Assembly (NCBI RefSeq): GCF_002775205.1
Contig: NC_036459.1
Location: 3,231,466 to 3,295,465 of the forward strand
Source: Xiphophorus maculatus
Lineage: Eukaryota; Chordata; Actinopteri; Cyprinodontiformes; Poeciliidae
Reading direction: 5' to 3'
Length of the DNA stretch: 64,000 nt
Of this stretch, positions 33,301-49,249 are shown one piece after another. Both the position numbers and the translations under genes were made by a program. Position 1 is the stretch's first letter; each line of letters starts with the position of its first letter. Under the pieces are notes generated by a model that was not told the origin of the DNA, searched no databases, and worked only from the letters and a program-made list of their open reading frames with translations.

Positions 33301-36300
33301 ATATATAGATCTTAAACTCAATTCATAATTGTCTTAAACATCTTAAATTCAGATAAAAACCTTAAAAGGTCTTTAAGAGTCTTAAATTCTATTCATAATG
33401 GTCTTTAAACATTTAAAACATTTAAATTTAAACATTTTACATGTCAAAGTCTTAAAAAGCTTGCAAAGTGTTAAATTTCTTTCATAATGGTCTTAAAAAG
33501 TCTCAAATTCTGATCAAATTTTTAAAATGTCTTTAAATTCTATTCATGGTGGTCTTAGAAAAGGTCTTAAAGTCTTAAATTTGAGTTGGTCAGACCTGCA
33601 GAAACCCTGTACTACCATAAAAAATTCACAACAATAATACATGATAGATTTAGCGTTGTCTTCAAACTTAATTTAACCCCTGTAGCTCATGAAACAAATT
33701 TCCCATGATCGTCCTGTTTGGTCTCCACAGCAACGACCCGGACCGCTTCCAGGAGGACCTGCTGAACATCGCCCGCACCACTCTGTCGTCCAAGCTGCTG
33801 ACGCACCACAAAGACCACTTCTCCAAGCTGGCGGTGAACGCCGTCATGAGGCTGAAAGGCTCCGGCAACCTGGAGGCGATCCACGTCATCAAGAAGCTGG
33901 GAGGAAGCCTCACCGACTCTTACCTGGACGAAGGTGAGGCTCACGTCAGGCGGACGGAGGGGGCTCTGCTGTACGATTGGCTCGTTGTGACGTTTCGGTG
34001 AACCCGTTTAGGTTTCCTGTTGGACAAGAAGATCGGGGTGAACCAACCGAAGAGGATGGAGAACGTCAAGATTCTGATCGCCAACACCGGCATGGACACC
34101 GACAAGATCAAGGTAGAAAACGCTCCAGATCAGCGCCGCACAACATCTAAAGTCAATTAAAACATTCAGTTCAGAAATACTTTACTGATCCTAAACGCAA
34201 ATTAAACCCTGTTTCAACTCATTTTAATTCAAAATTTAGTTTTTGTAGATGGTGGTGGCTGCTGCAGTCTGTGTTGCAGCGAATTTGAAGAAACCTCTGA
34301 CTAAAGACTCTGTTTTTCTAAGACAATCTCATTAATATCCAATAGGGATAAAAATTATCGATTTGAGTTGGTCTAAAGTTGATTGGTTTTATGTATCGAC
34401 TAACGATTGATAAGCGACCATTTTCTTAAAAACCTGCAGTTTCTCTAGAAAGCTGACCGTCCTCCTAACATAAAGGGCAACATTTGTCATGATATGCTGA
34501 ATTTTTAAAAAGTATATTATATTTTATCAATATTTTTGTCAGCTGTTAAATACTGGTAGGCCTGCCATGATAGTAAATTATTCTGGACGATAAATCGTCC
34601 CAGAAGTTATTGCGATAATATTGTGGTTTTGAGACCATTTTCCAGTAATACAATAACGCAGGAACACATTCTCAAAGATCGATAAATTTTACATTCTAAT
34701 GAACATTTTAACACTGGGACCAGAAACAACAAATAAAATGAATCATAAAGTATCTGTAAACAAAGTTGTCCTTTAAAAAAAGTTTGAGATTAAAACATCA
34801 GACTAAAGACTTTTATTATCCAATTTTTTGGTAGAAAGAGAAAAAGGATAAATCATGCAAATTAAAATGATTGAGTTTGGTTGAGAGGTTGACGCTACGC
34901 CTCACAAGCTTAGAGTTTGTCAAGTGTTTACATTTCAAAACAGAACCGCATAAAGTTCGTTTCACACCCCACAACGAACTCTGTCTGGCCGTTTCTCTTT
35001 CCCATTCTGGTATGGGTCCACCATCTTTGTTTTTGTATCAACTGGCTCCGCTAATGGATGATCTGTGGCGTCCTCTGCTGGCTGGAGGCCAAACTACACT
35101 ACTAAAAGTCTAAGTGGGTGTTATTAGTCGCTCCATCTATCAGAACTAATTTGTTGTTCTGCTCTGACGTCGGGCAGATCTTCGGCTCCAGAGTTCGCGT
35201 TGACTCCACGGCGAAGGTTGCGGAGATCGAGCTAGCCGAGAAGCAGAAGATGAAGGAGAAAGTCGACCGAATCCTGAAGCACGGCATCAACTGCTTCATC
35301 AACAGGTAAAAACGCTCAGGGTGGCGATAGAGGTCAAAGGTACTGCAGCATGTCGTTTCACGTTTATGTTGTTTTGAATTTAAAAACCTGTTTAAATCGC
35401 AGTTTAACAGAAAAACCACCTCATTCTAACACAAAAAATCTTCAGCTTGAAAAAATCAGCTTTTGTTGTTTGTTTTTTCTAAATTCGCCTGTTTCCATGA
35501 AGCAATGTTTCTTTATTCCAGTTTGCACATTTTTTGGTCAGTAGATACTCAGCTGGTAGCTTTCCATTACAAATTTGCGCTGAACTTTAATATTCTGCTA
35601 ATGTCGACTTGCCTGATGCAAGAAAAGTCGCCATTGCAGTTTTGGGAAATGCGCTGATTTCAATAAAGTGAAAATGACGTAATCCTGGTTCACAATCGTT
35701 ATCAAAAGTGGTGATTTCCCATTACTGAATTTAGTTTGCGCAGTTTTATGGTCCAGCAGCCAGTATTGGTCCTAATAAAATAACAGAAGTTTGTATTTCT
35801 AAACCACTTACATGAGAGCCAGGGGTGTAAATACTTAATGTTGCTGTTCTTGCCACAGGCAGCTGATCTATAACTACCCAGAGCAGCTGTTCGCTCAGGC
35901 TGGAGTCATGGCCATCGAGCACGCCGACTTCGCCGGCGTCGAGCGCCTCGCTCTCGTCACAGGTACGTTTCATCCTCACCTCTGATTATCCGTCATGTCA
36001 GACGGTTCGTAAATGGATTTATTTGCGGTTACCGGGCGGATTTTGAGCTCCGGTTCTGATGGATCCGTGTCCGCAGGCGGCGAGATCACCTCCACCTTCG
36101 ACCACCCGGAGATGGTGAAGCTCGGTCACTGCAAGCTGATCGAGGAGGTGATGATCGGCGAGGACATGCTCCTCCACTTCTCTGGGGTTGCCATGGGTAC
36201 GAACATACGAATCCTCTTCAGAAAGGAAACGATTTCTCTTTCAGGGGAGAAAAAAACATTTGATTGGAGAAAGTAAATATCTTCCAACTTCACTTGGATT

Positions 36301-38653
36301 CGTGGTTTGAGACTTTAGTCTTAGTAAAAGTTTATTTTTATTGAAGCATTATGTTTCTATTGGAGTAAGTATTACATTTTTACGTATTTTTGTTGTATAA
36401 ATAACATTTTTGGATTGTACATTTAATGATAAATGCATGACAAGTAACCGTAATAAATATTTCAGATTTAAATATAATTATTAAACGCAGTTAGTGCCGT
36501 TTTTAAAATTTTACTAATTTATGTGGAGACTTTTTTGGGATTCCTGTCGTAAAACCTAAAATTAAAATGGTTTTCATGTTTTAGGGCACTTTTGTTGTTC
36601 CATACAGTGACGTTATTTGACCACCTTAATGCAGATTGAAGCTACCGTTTTGTGACACCTTCGCTGTAGATATCAGTCAGTGAGAGTTTAACCTTTGACC
36701 CGGCCCTCCTCCCAGGTGAGGCTTGCACCGTCGTCCTGCGTGGAGCGACGCAGCAGATCCTGGACGAGGCGGAGCGCTCGCTGCACGACGCCCTCTGCGT
36801 TTTGGCTCAGACTGTGAAGGAGCCGCGCACCGTCTACGGAGGAGGTACAGTGACAAAATCCCAGATGCCTTTTAAAAATAAAACCTCAGATTAAAACGGA
36901 TTTCCAATTTTAATAGATCTTTGTTTCAATCACCTTTTCTCTGAGTTGTATGATGGATAATTAGTGCCACATACTAGAATTTTGCTTATTGTATTATTTT
37001 GACTATATTGTCATATAACTTTATTCTTGTAATAAAAAAAGTATCCTGGCTCTAACATTCTGTCATACCTGAATTCAAAGTGTAAATAAATAGAAGCTGT
37101 AAAACACGCTTGTCAAACAAGATGGCACCAGTAGTAACTATGGAAACCCAATGGCAAATTTTTAAAAAATTAATCCTGTGTATTTTAAGCTTTTTGAAGG
37201 ATTAGTCCAGATTCCTGGATATATTCAAACTTCTGGAGGAAAATCTGGACTTTTTTTGATGAGATTTTATTAAAATTCGAGGGATTCAGTCGAAACTGAG
37301 GAGCTTCTGTCACTCATTGCCCTCATACCCTCGTTGTCGCCCCCTTCAGGCTGCTCTGAGATGCTGATGGCGAAGGTGGTGAGCGATTTGGCCAATAGGA
37401 CGCCAGGAAAGGAAGCGGTTGCCATGGAGTCATTCGCCAAAGCGCTCAGGATGGTGCGTTTGGTTCTCTTAAAAATTAACATCAAAACTTGCACAAACTG
37501 AACATCTTTCCCTTTTTTTCCTGTTTTCTTCTTTAGCTGCCGACCATCATCGCAGACAACGCCGGATACGACAGCGCCGACCTGGTGGCTCAACTGAGAG
37601 CTGCACACCAAGAGAACAAAACCACATATGGACTGGGTGAGAGAACCAGCAGCTTGTTTCTATTTTTCTGTCAAAAACACCATCGAATATTTGTTTGCTA
37701 ACTTTCTTTTTATTTTGTTTAATTATTTAATTTCAGCAGTAAGTTCAACAAGATTTATTTAAGTTGCTTCAATTTAATAAATGTTTATTATTCTTTATTA
37801 AAGGTGCAGAAAAAAATAAAGTTTATAGAAAATCAAAATTTCGACTCCTGGAAGCTTTAAATCGATTCAAAATAATTAAAAATCAACGTTAGTTTGCTTG
37901 TTTATTTATGTTTTTGTAAAATTATATTTGGAATAATTCCCTTATTTTTTTTATTTAAGAAAAAGCCAGAAAACTAACCTGATAACCTGATACTGGTCAA
38001 TACAACATTGTTTTGTTTAAATATAAACTGATGGGATTTAATACAGTATGACCAAATATATGAATGTTTTAAATAAATATATTTATTATTTACATTGTCT
38101 TTTCCTCTTTTCAGTGACATAATTTAAACTATGACTTATTGATAATCTTATATTTTATATCTGAAATGTTAAAATTGGGGGTTGTTTTTGTTAAATTAGT
38201 GTTTTGATCTTGAACCAGTCAGAACATAACATTTAATTTAGTTTACTTTTCCTTGCTCTAATATGTGAAATATTACCACAAAAAATTAATAACAGTAATA
38301 AACGCTTATTTTTTTAGCTTATTTGTATTGTGCTGGAAAAGTTTGACATCTTACCTTGAAAAGTCCTTGAGTTTTTGTGTGAGCCTCCTGGTTTTGCGGC
38401 AGACATGTCCGAAGGCTCGATAGGCGACATGGTGACTCTGGGAATCACCGAGTCGTTCCAGGTGAAGCGCCAGATGCTGCTGAGCGCCTCCGAGGCGGCG
38501 GAGATGATCCTCAGAGTCGACAACATCATCAAAGCTGCTCCCAGGTGAGACTCTCACTAATCTGCAGACGGTTTCCTCCCATTTATTCACCTCACCTGAA
38601 TTTACTTTGACTGTTCCCGCAGGAAGAGAGTCCCCGACCATCACCCCTGCTGA
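30367..38653 (+). CDS. cct2: T-complex protein 1 subunit beta (CCT2, cytosolic chaperonin)
   Basis: CCT2 is one of eight subunits of the TRiC/CCT double-ring chaperonin that folds actin, tubulin and other proteins with ATP in the cytosol. Sixteen coding exons join without phase error: 30367-30369, 31679-31753, 31868-31933, 32021-32132, 32637-32713, 32782-32894, 33731-33933, 34012-34112, 35178-35305, 35859-35962, 36077-36196, 36716-36844, 37350-37453, 37537-37636, 38403-38544, 38623-38653. That gives 535 residues, the usual length. Visible group II chaperonin motifs are TLGPKGMDK, NDGAT (65-69), GDGTTS (96-101, with the ATP-hydrolysis Asp97), VYGGG (407-411) and [11 protein letters not shown]. 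The first exon encodes only Met. The stretch after DKILLSG reads AKGGMVTVT, different from the mammalian sequence as I remember it. The gene is intact. Confidence 0.97.
32330..32425. repeat. CATC-rich tetranucleotide repeat in cct2 intron 4
   Basis: Degenerate CCATCCATCCAT/TCATCCATCC units, a typical fish tetranucleotide microsatellite. The 91-codon open frame over it is an artefact. Confidence 0.85.
32900..33612. mobile_element. Interspersed repeat filling cct2 intron 6
   Basis: Starts near GGAAATCCTTGAGAATGCTTGAATTTCAATCAGG, ends with GACCTGCAGAAACCCTGT and contains many TCTTAAATTC/GGTCTTAAA repeats. A related piece at 43788-43865 begins GCAGGGTTTCTTGAAATTTT and shares AATGCTTGAATTTCAAT. 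CAGGGTTTCTGCAGGTC-type ends mark a common teleost DNA element. No transposase is seen. Confidence 0.55.
34345..35155 (+). repeat. Dispersed repeat, copy A (cct2 intron 8)
   Basis: Shares ordered blocks with 38995-39520: GACTAACGAT, CCATTTTCTTAAAAACCT, ATATACTGAAT-like, TTTTGTCAGCTG, and at the far end a GGCG(T/C)CCTCT(G/A)CTGG block followed by GTCTAAG and CAGAACTAATTTG-like sequence. A CCTGCCATGATAGTAAATTATTCTGG segment at about 34560-34800 seems to be a later insertion, since copy B lacks it. The copy ends just before the exon at 35178. Confidence 0.65.
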
Positions 38654-38821
38654 ACCAGGATTCAGACGACAAACAGGAGACGGATGAGATTTATTTATCA
38701 CCTCTGTGTAATCCAGACGGTTTCTTTTTTCCCGTTAGCATCGCAGCGCCGCAGATATCTGGCTACAATTTGCTGTCAAACATTTAGATAAGGAAGTTTG
38801 GATGTTGTTTTTGTTTACTAA

Positions 38822-38827
38822 AATAAA
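38822..38827 (+). terminator. Probable polyadenylation signal of cct2
   Basis: AATAAA 168 bases after the stop, followed by GTTTCTGCCTCTTGTGAGTG, a GT-rich stretch. Confidence 0.65.
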
Positions 38828-38994
38828 AACGAAAGCTCAAGTTTCTGCCTCTTGTGAGTGAAATGTTTTTGGTGCAGCGCGTTGATGGTTAAAATATTAA
38901 ACTTGCATGTCTACTTTTTGTCCTTCCACTCAACTTTCTGTTTGCAGCACTCTAAGTGGCCAGGTCCTTAGCAGTGACATTTTGTGTCCAAATC

Positions 38995-39520
38995 TTCCTG
39001 TGTTATGGACTAACGATCAATTTTAAGTGGCCATTTTCTTAAAAACCTCACTTTTCTCGTATGAATGTCTTCCCATGACAGAAAGAGCTAAATGTTTTAT
39101 AATATACTGAATTTAAAAAAACATTTAATTTTAACATTATTTTGTCAGCTGCATTAAATACTGACTCAATGGACATTATTAAACTTAAGACATTTATAAA
39201 ATATAACAAAACGGGAACCTCTTCAGTTACTGTGCAGAAAAGTAAAATATGGAAATGTAAGGAGCTTTATGAGTGTCTATATTTCTAATAGAACCGCATT
39301 AAGTTACTTTTACATACCACCGGACTCGACCATTTTTATTTCCGTTCTGGATTAACTGCGCCGCCATCTTTAATTTTGTATCGCGTAGGAATGATCAGCG
39401 GCGCCCTCTACTGGATGGCGGCCAACCTACAACAATGAAAGAAGGTCTAAGCGGACTTTATTAGTTAATCTAACGGAACTAATTTCAATCTAATACGCAG
39501 TTAATCGGCAATTTAATTGC
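38995..39520 (+). repeat. Dispersed repeat, copy B (downstream of cct2)
   Basis: The same block order as copy A at 34345-35155 and in the same orientation, about 4 kb away, but without the inner insertion. The block GGCGCCCTCTACTGGATGGC near 39400 matches GGCGTCCTCTGCTGGCTGGA in copy A. Confidence 0.65.
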
Positions 39521-40750
39521 TTGCGTCCTTAATTGTCAGTTTTCGTCAGTGGTGTAGATGATAAGACATTTCTGAATTAATTTGTTTTGATGATATTCTA
39601 ATTTATTTGAATGGGCATCACTAATAAATGCAAAAAAATGAATGGATGTTTTTATTTTTGTGTCTAAATTCTGATTTCCACAAATGTAAGTTTTAAAAAA
39701 TCTGCTGCACATTTCCTGAAATGTTTGTCAAAATTTCAGCTTTAGGCTTTAAACATTTTTTGACTGTAAATCATCCTTTTCTTTCCCTTTCTTTGTTTTT
39801 AGTACTTTGTCTTATTTCACAGACCTAAAATCTTAGTTTCCAATAATCGTTTCAGGTTCTGAGTTATTTTACTTGTGTAATAGACTGTAACAGCTATTAA
39901 ACATCTAATAGGTCCAGCTGATAAAGTTTCTAAACAAATATTCCAGCTGAACATTTAGAAGTTAATTTTAACTTGCAGGCCAGCAGTTTGGTCCAGTTTA
40001 CACAATGAAACCTGAACTTTAGACCTCAAGTAATTCTTGAAATACATCTAGATTACTAAAAATCTTTTAAAAAAATAAAGGCGCTGTTATTTTCTGTTGT
40101 GCTTAAAACAATCAAACCAAAATCTGTGCAGCATGATGTTTTCTTCTCCATCATAACTCCAGTTTCAGAGGCTTCAGGAAGTTTTCTCTGTGATGCAACA
40201 ATATTCCTCTTCAGGTCAGAGTGACCAAGACCTCAAAGTTTAAATATAATGTTACAAAACCAACAGGACCACACGGTCCGGTTTTACTGAAGGAAAATTG
40301 TTTTTTCATCGTCCAAAACAAATCAAAAACTCAAATTTTGCCACCTTAAACACAAATGTACATTTTCCTTCGCTTGTCCTTGTTTGAACCATACATGTTG
40401 CTGCTGGATCCATTTTTCCCTCATTAATTTTTGCTACTTTGCAAAGTAATTTTTTTAAATGGAGACAGATTAGTTTAATCTGCTAGTCCCTTAAAGATTT
40501 ACTTGATGTTTTTAAATTAACTGACGAAAAAAGACAGAAATTGTTATGGCTGGCAGTTTATTATCAGGCAAAAGAAGTTCAACATTCAACCATTTAATCG
40601 TCCAATCAGAACTCGTATCCAGAGATGTTGTCGACCTCCACTTTGTGGAAAATCAAATTTAATTTTTGGATGCATCTGCCGTTTTCTGAAATTCTCCTAA
40701 ATCCATGTGGATGTACATCGCTGATCATTTCTGCTAATGCGCCAGTAGGA
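39521..40750. other. Intergenic, no gene seen
   Basis: AT-rich sequence between the dispersed repeat and the LINE fragment. I see no coding frame, RNA gene or clear repeat end. Confidence 0.5.
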
Positions 40751-40758
40751 GAGGCAAG

Positions 40759-42151
40759 TTAGCGCTTTAGCATCTTTTCTAATTTTGAAAGTGATTCGTT
40801 AACACATTTAGCTCTGGCTAAATTATTTTTCTGGATAGGTTTTCTCCATGGAGATTTCTTCCTACCAGACCCAACCTTCACTTTAATTGGGGCAATGGAG
40901 TCAATAATATCTGAGACTTTAGACTGAAAGTCTTTCACCAACTTATCTACGTCATTACAGATTAAGGGTGAGGAAGAAGAGTAGATTTGATGAAAAGTTT
41001 CTGCTGTGTTGTCAGTGAGAGAACGTTTTGTGATGGTTGCTGTTTGTCCAAGTGGGTTAAAAGATAAAGAACTTTCAAAGATAACAGGAAGTGATGCGAC
41101 AGGCGACATCAGTTACAGAGACATTGGAAATATTCACAGCCTTACTGATAACCAGGTCCAGTGTGTGTCCTTGAGTGTGTGTTGCTTGTTGTGTTAGACC
41201 AAAAGTCTCTAAAATATTAGCGAGCTTTTTTGCCCCTCTGTCTTGGGGGTTGTCAACATGAATGTTGAAATCACCAACAATTATTAAACAATCATAATCA
41301 ATACATATAAGAGATAGAAGCTCATTCAAGTCAGTAAAGAAATTTTTCACGTTTGTTGGAGTTTTGTATAAAGTTAGTGTCAAAGTTCGTTTGTGGCCTT
41401 TAACCTCAATACCAAGATACTCAAAAGATTTATTTTCACCAGGAAAAGAAATCACTCTCGTTTTCTTGGGATTACAAACGTGACTGATTCCATTTACTGC
41501 CTCATCTCCAACAATAAGCACTCTTGGCATACCTTTCGTTTTCCTGGTGGTTGCTTTGTCCTTTGGAGCTTTGGGGGGTGGATGTGATGGACTTGCCTCA
41601 TTGTTGATGTTTGAAGGCGAGGTTTCACTCAGAGGCTCAGGCTGTAATACAGAAAATCTGTTTTTCAGTGGGATTCCCAGAGGCAGAATGTTTTGAGGCC
41701 CGGGCTGGTCGCTCTGTCCTTGGGAGCGGGTCGGTGGAACCGTTTTGGTTGCAGCTGCTTGTTTGTTTTTCTTTGGTGGAGCAGGTGCTGAGGTTGAAGG
41801 TGGGTTTCGGCTCAGAGCCGGCCACGCTGATTCGTCCAGGTGAGGGGTTCTCCCTGTCAGTCGCCTCATCAGATCTGCGGTGTGAGACGTTTGTTTCGGC
41901 TTGGCACCCAGAGCGTTCCAGGGTGAGCTGCTTGGTGCGAGGCGTACGACCTCTCCGTTGATTTGAGGAAGAGTTGTTTCATTTCCACAGTTAGCGTTGA
42001 TTTCAAAGTTCACCTCCAGCTGTTGAATCTTCATTTCTATAGACTGAAGTCGTTGTATAATACTGCTAATGTCCGTGGGGTCGGCTGGAGGCATTTTGTC
42101 CTGGTTCAACTTGGAGGTAAAGAAATGTAAGGTAAAAATAAAAGTAAGCAA
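40759..42151 (-). mobile_element. LINE (L2/CR1-like) fragment: ORF1 and endonuclease, no reverse transcriptase
   Basis: Minus-strand frame 41075-42151 (358 codons) begins with a short coiled coil (RLQSIEMKIQQLEVNFE), a low-complexity Pro/Ser/Lys region (PWNALG, WPALSRNPPS) and MPRVLIVGDEAVNGIS...TRVISFPG, like the start of the esterase-like domain in ORF1 of CR1/L2 LINEs. It then jumps to the C-terminal half of an AP-like endonuclease: SFEYLGIEVKG, CLIIVGDFNIHVD, THTQGHTLDLVIS. The endonuclease end continues in another frame (40759-41109, FESSLSFNPL, SPWRKP), so a frameshift lies near 41100. No reverse transcriptase follows. The esterase end and endonuclease start are deleted. It is a broken copy whose 5' side is better preserved than its 3' side. 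Confidence 0.8.
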
Positions 42152-42641
42152 ACCCCCCAGTCCTTAGATTTGAAGTAATCCAGTTATGATGTCGATAATG
42201 TAAATATAACTATAAAATCTGTGACTTTAAAGATAACTGGCTGCCAGAGTTATCAGTGAGGACCAGAGAGAGCAGGATAAGCTGTTCCTCCTTCAGCTGG
42301 CAGAGTTTAGTCTCCTACTTTAGCATTAGTTTCCACAAAATACAATGTTAGTGTAGCGCTTTAGCATTAGCAGAACTAATGTTTATGATTAGTGCTTTTA
42401 GCTAACTTTTTAGCTAGCGGTGCCTAAAACAAGCGCCAGTGTTGCTTAACCTTTTAATTTTGATCAAGAAAGATGTTTTATCTCTGAGTGAAGTTTGGTG
42501 TTGAAATATTTAGCTGGATTGAGTTCAGTTTGAAGGAGGAGCTCAGCTTGTTCTGTGACATCCAATCAGAGCAGCTAGTAGCTCTGATAAACCTTTAGGA
42601 CCTCTGCTGCCCATCAGTCTGTCACTGCGACCCGGACCGAC
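42152..42641 (+). promoter_or_regulatory. Short upstream region of nothepsin
   Basis: Only about 490 bases separate the LINE fragment from the nots start codon. A CCAAT box (ATCCAATCAGAGC) lies near 42561, about 80 bases before the ATG, and GATAAACC follows at 42586. No full oestrogen response element (GGTCAnnnTGACC) is seen. A TTTAGCATTAG repeat unit occurs at 42310-42385. Confidence 0.35.
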
Positions 42642-48125
<5,484 letters not shown>

Positions 48126-49249
48126 TGAGTACTTCCTCTGGCACGAGGAGATAATAACTTTTTCTGTGCCTCTTCATGAAACAGGCTGAAGTTTTATTTT
48201 TAAGATAAATCTGGACATTTATCTTTTATGTTAAAGTTTCCTTAACAACCTATATTCACACTACAGCTGTGAGGTTTGCTCCCCTTTCCACTCAGTCACA
48301 ATAATGAGGACTGCAGTCTTGCCTTTGACCACTAGATGGCGACCATGTGGATGACATTTTGGGCTGTTGGCGGCTAATTTAGCTTCCATCTTGTCATCTA
48401 ATGTGTATTTAGATTAAAAACCATAAACCTGCTTGTCTTTTCTTTTATTGTTTACTTTTATGCTTTGTTCATTTTGTGTTGATCACCAATTTCTAATACA
48501 TTTGGCTTGTTTACTTTTGTGTTTTTATTTAATTTTAGTGCAACTTCAATATAACCCATCATTGGGCATTTTAGATTAAAAAAAGGAGTAAATGTCCAGT
48601 AAAAAACGTTTACATTTCTAGAAAAAACATGGAAATTTAGGAGTTTGAAAAGTTGAAAATTTGCAAGAAAAAAAGTCAACGTTTGTGATTAACCTCAGAA
48701 TGTTTCTAAAAAAAATCTTGAAAAGTTGAAAGTTTGAGAAAAAACTCGGACGTTTTTAGATTAACCTGAGAACCTTTCTAGAAAAATCCAGATTTCTTGA
48801 ATTTGAAATTAAATTTTTCTAGAAAAATTTTTTTTTGGTGGAAATGTACTCCTTTCTTTTCTATCTAAAATGGCTCCACTACCCCTTTGTACCATCAAGA
48901 CCCAATTAGAAAAATTGGCAAGAAATGCAGTAGATCCGCCTATAACAACAAACTGGCCAACCAAACTCAAACTCCTGACTCTGAAATAAACTGTTGGAAG
49001 TTGCCAGGTCTGTGTTTTTAGCTCAGGATTTGGATCAAAACCACGTTTAGCACCTCAAACAACCAGAATCCAGCTGTCTTCGTTTTCTTCTTCTTCTCCA
49101 GTTTTTGATGGCGGCTTGCATCCATCAATGTTGCACTTCTGCCATCTCTTGTATTTTAATACTCTTTTCCTTTCCTCAAATTCTCCTAATGAGGTCAGTA
49201 TTTTTCAAAGAACGAAATATTCTCCATTTTCTCTCTTCTAATCCAAACT
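48126..49249. other. Tail-to-tail intergenic region between nots and best3
   Basis: Must contain both 3' untranslated regions, as the two genes converge. A low-complexity stretch (GAAAAGTTGAAAATTTGCAAG units) lies at 48590-48840, like the arrays in nots introns. No further gene is seen. Confidence 0.55.

Noticed and set aside
33668..33944. Minus-strand frames in the cct2 200-nt exon
   Set aside because: Antisense shadows of a GC-rich chaperonin exon.
37256..37297. Possible box C/D snoRNA in a cct2 intron (TGATGA then CTGA)
   Set aside because: Only about 40 bases between boxes, no flanking stem, and the next CTGA is in the exon.
41611..41961. 116-codon plus-strand frame
   Set aside because: Antisense to the Pro/Ser-rich part of the LINE open frame, which explains it.
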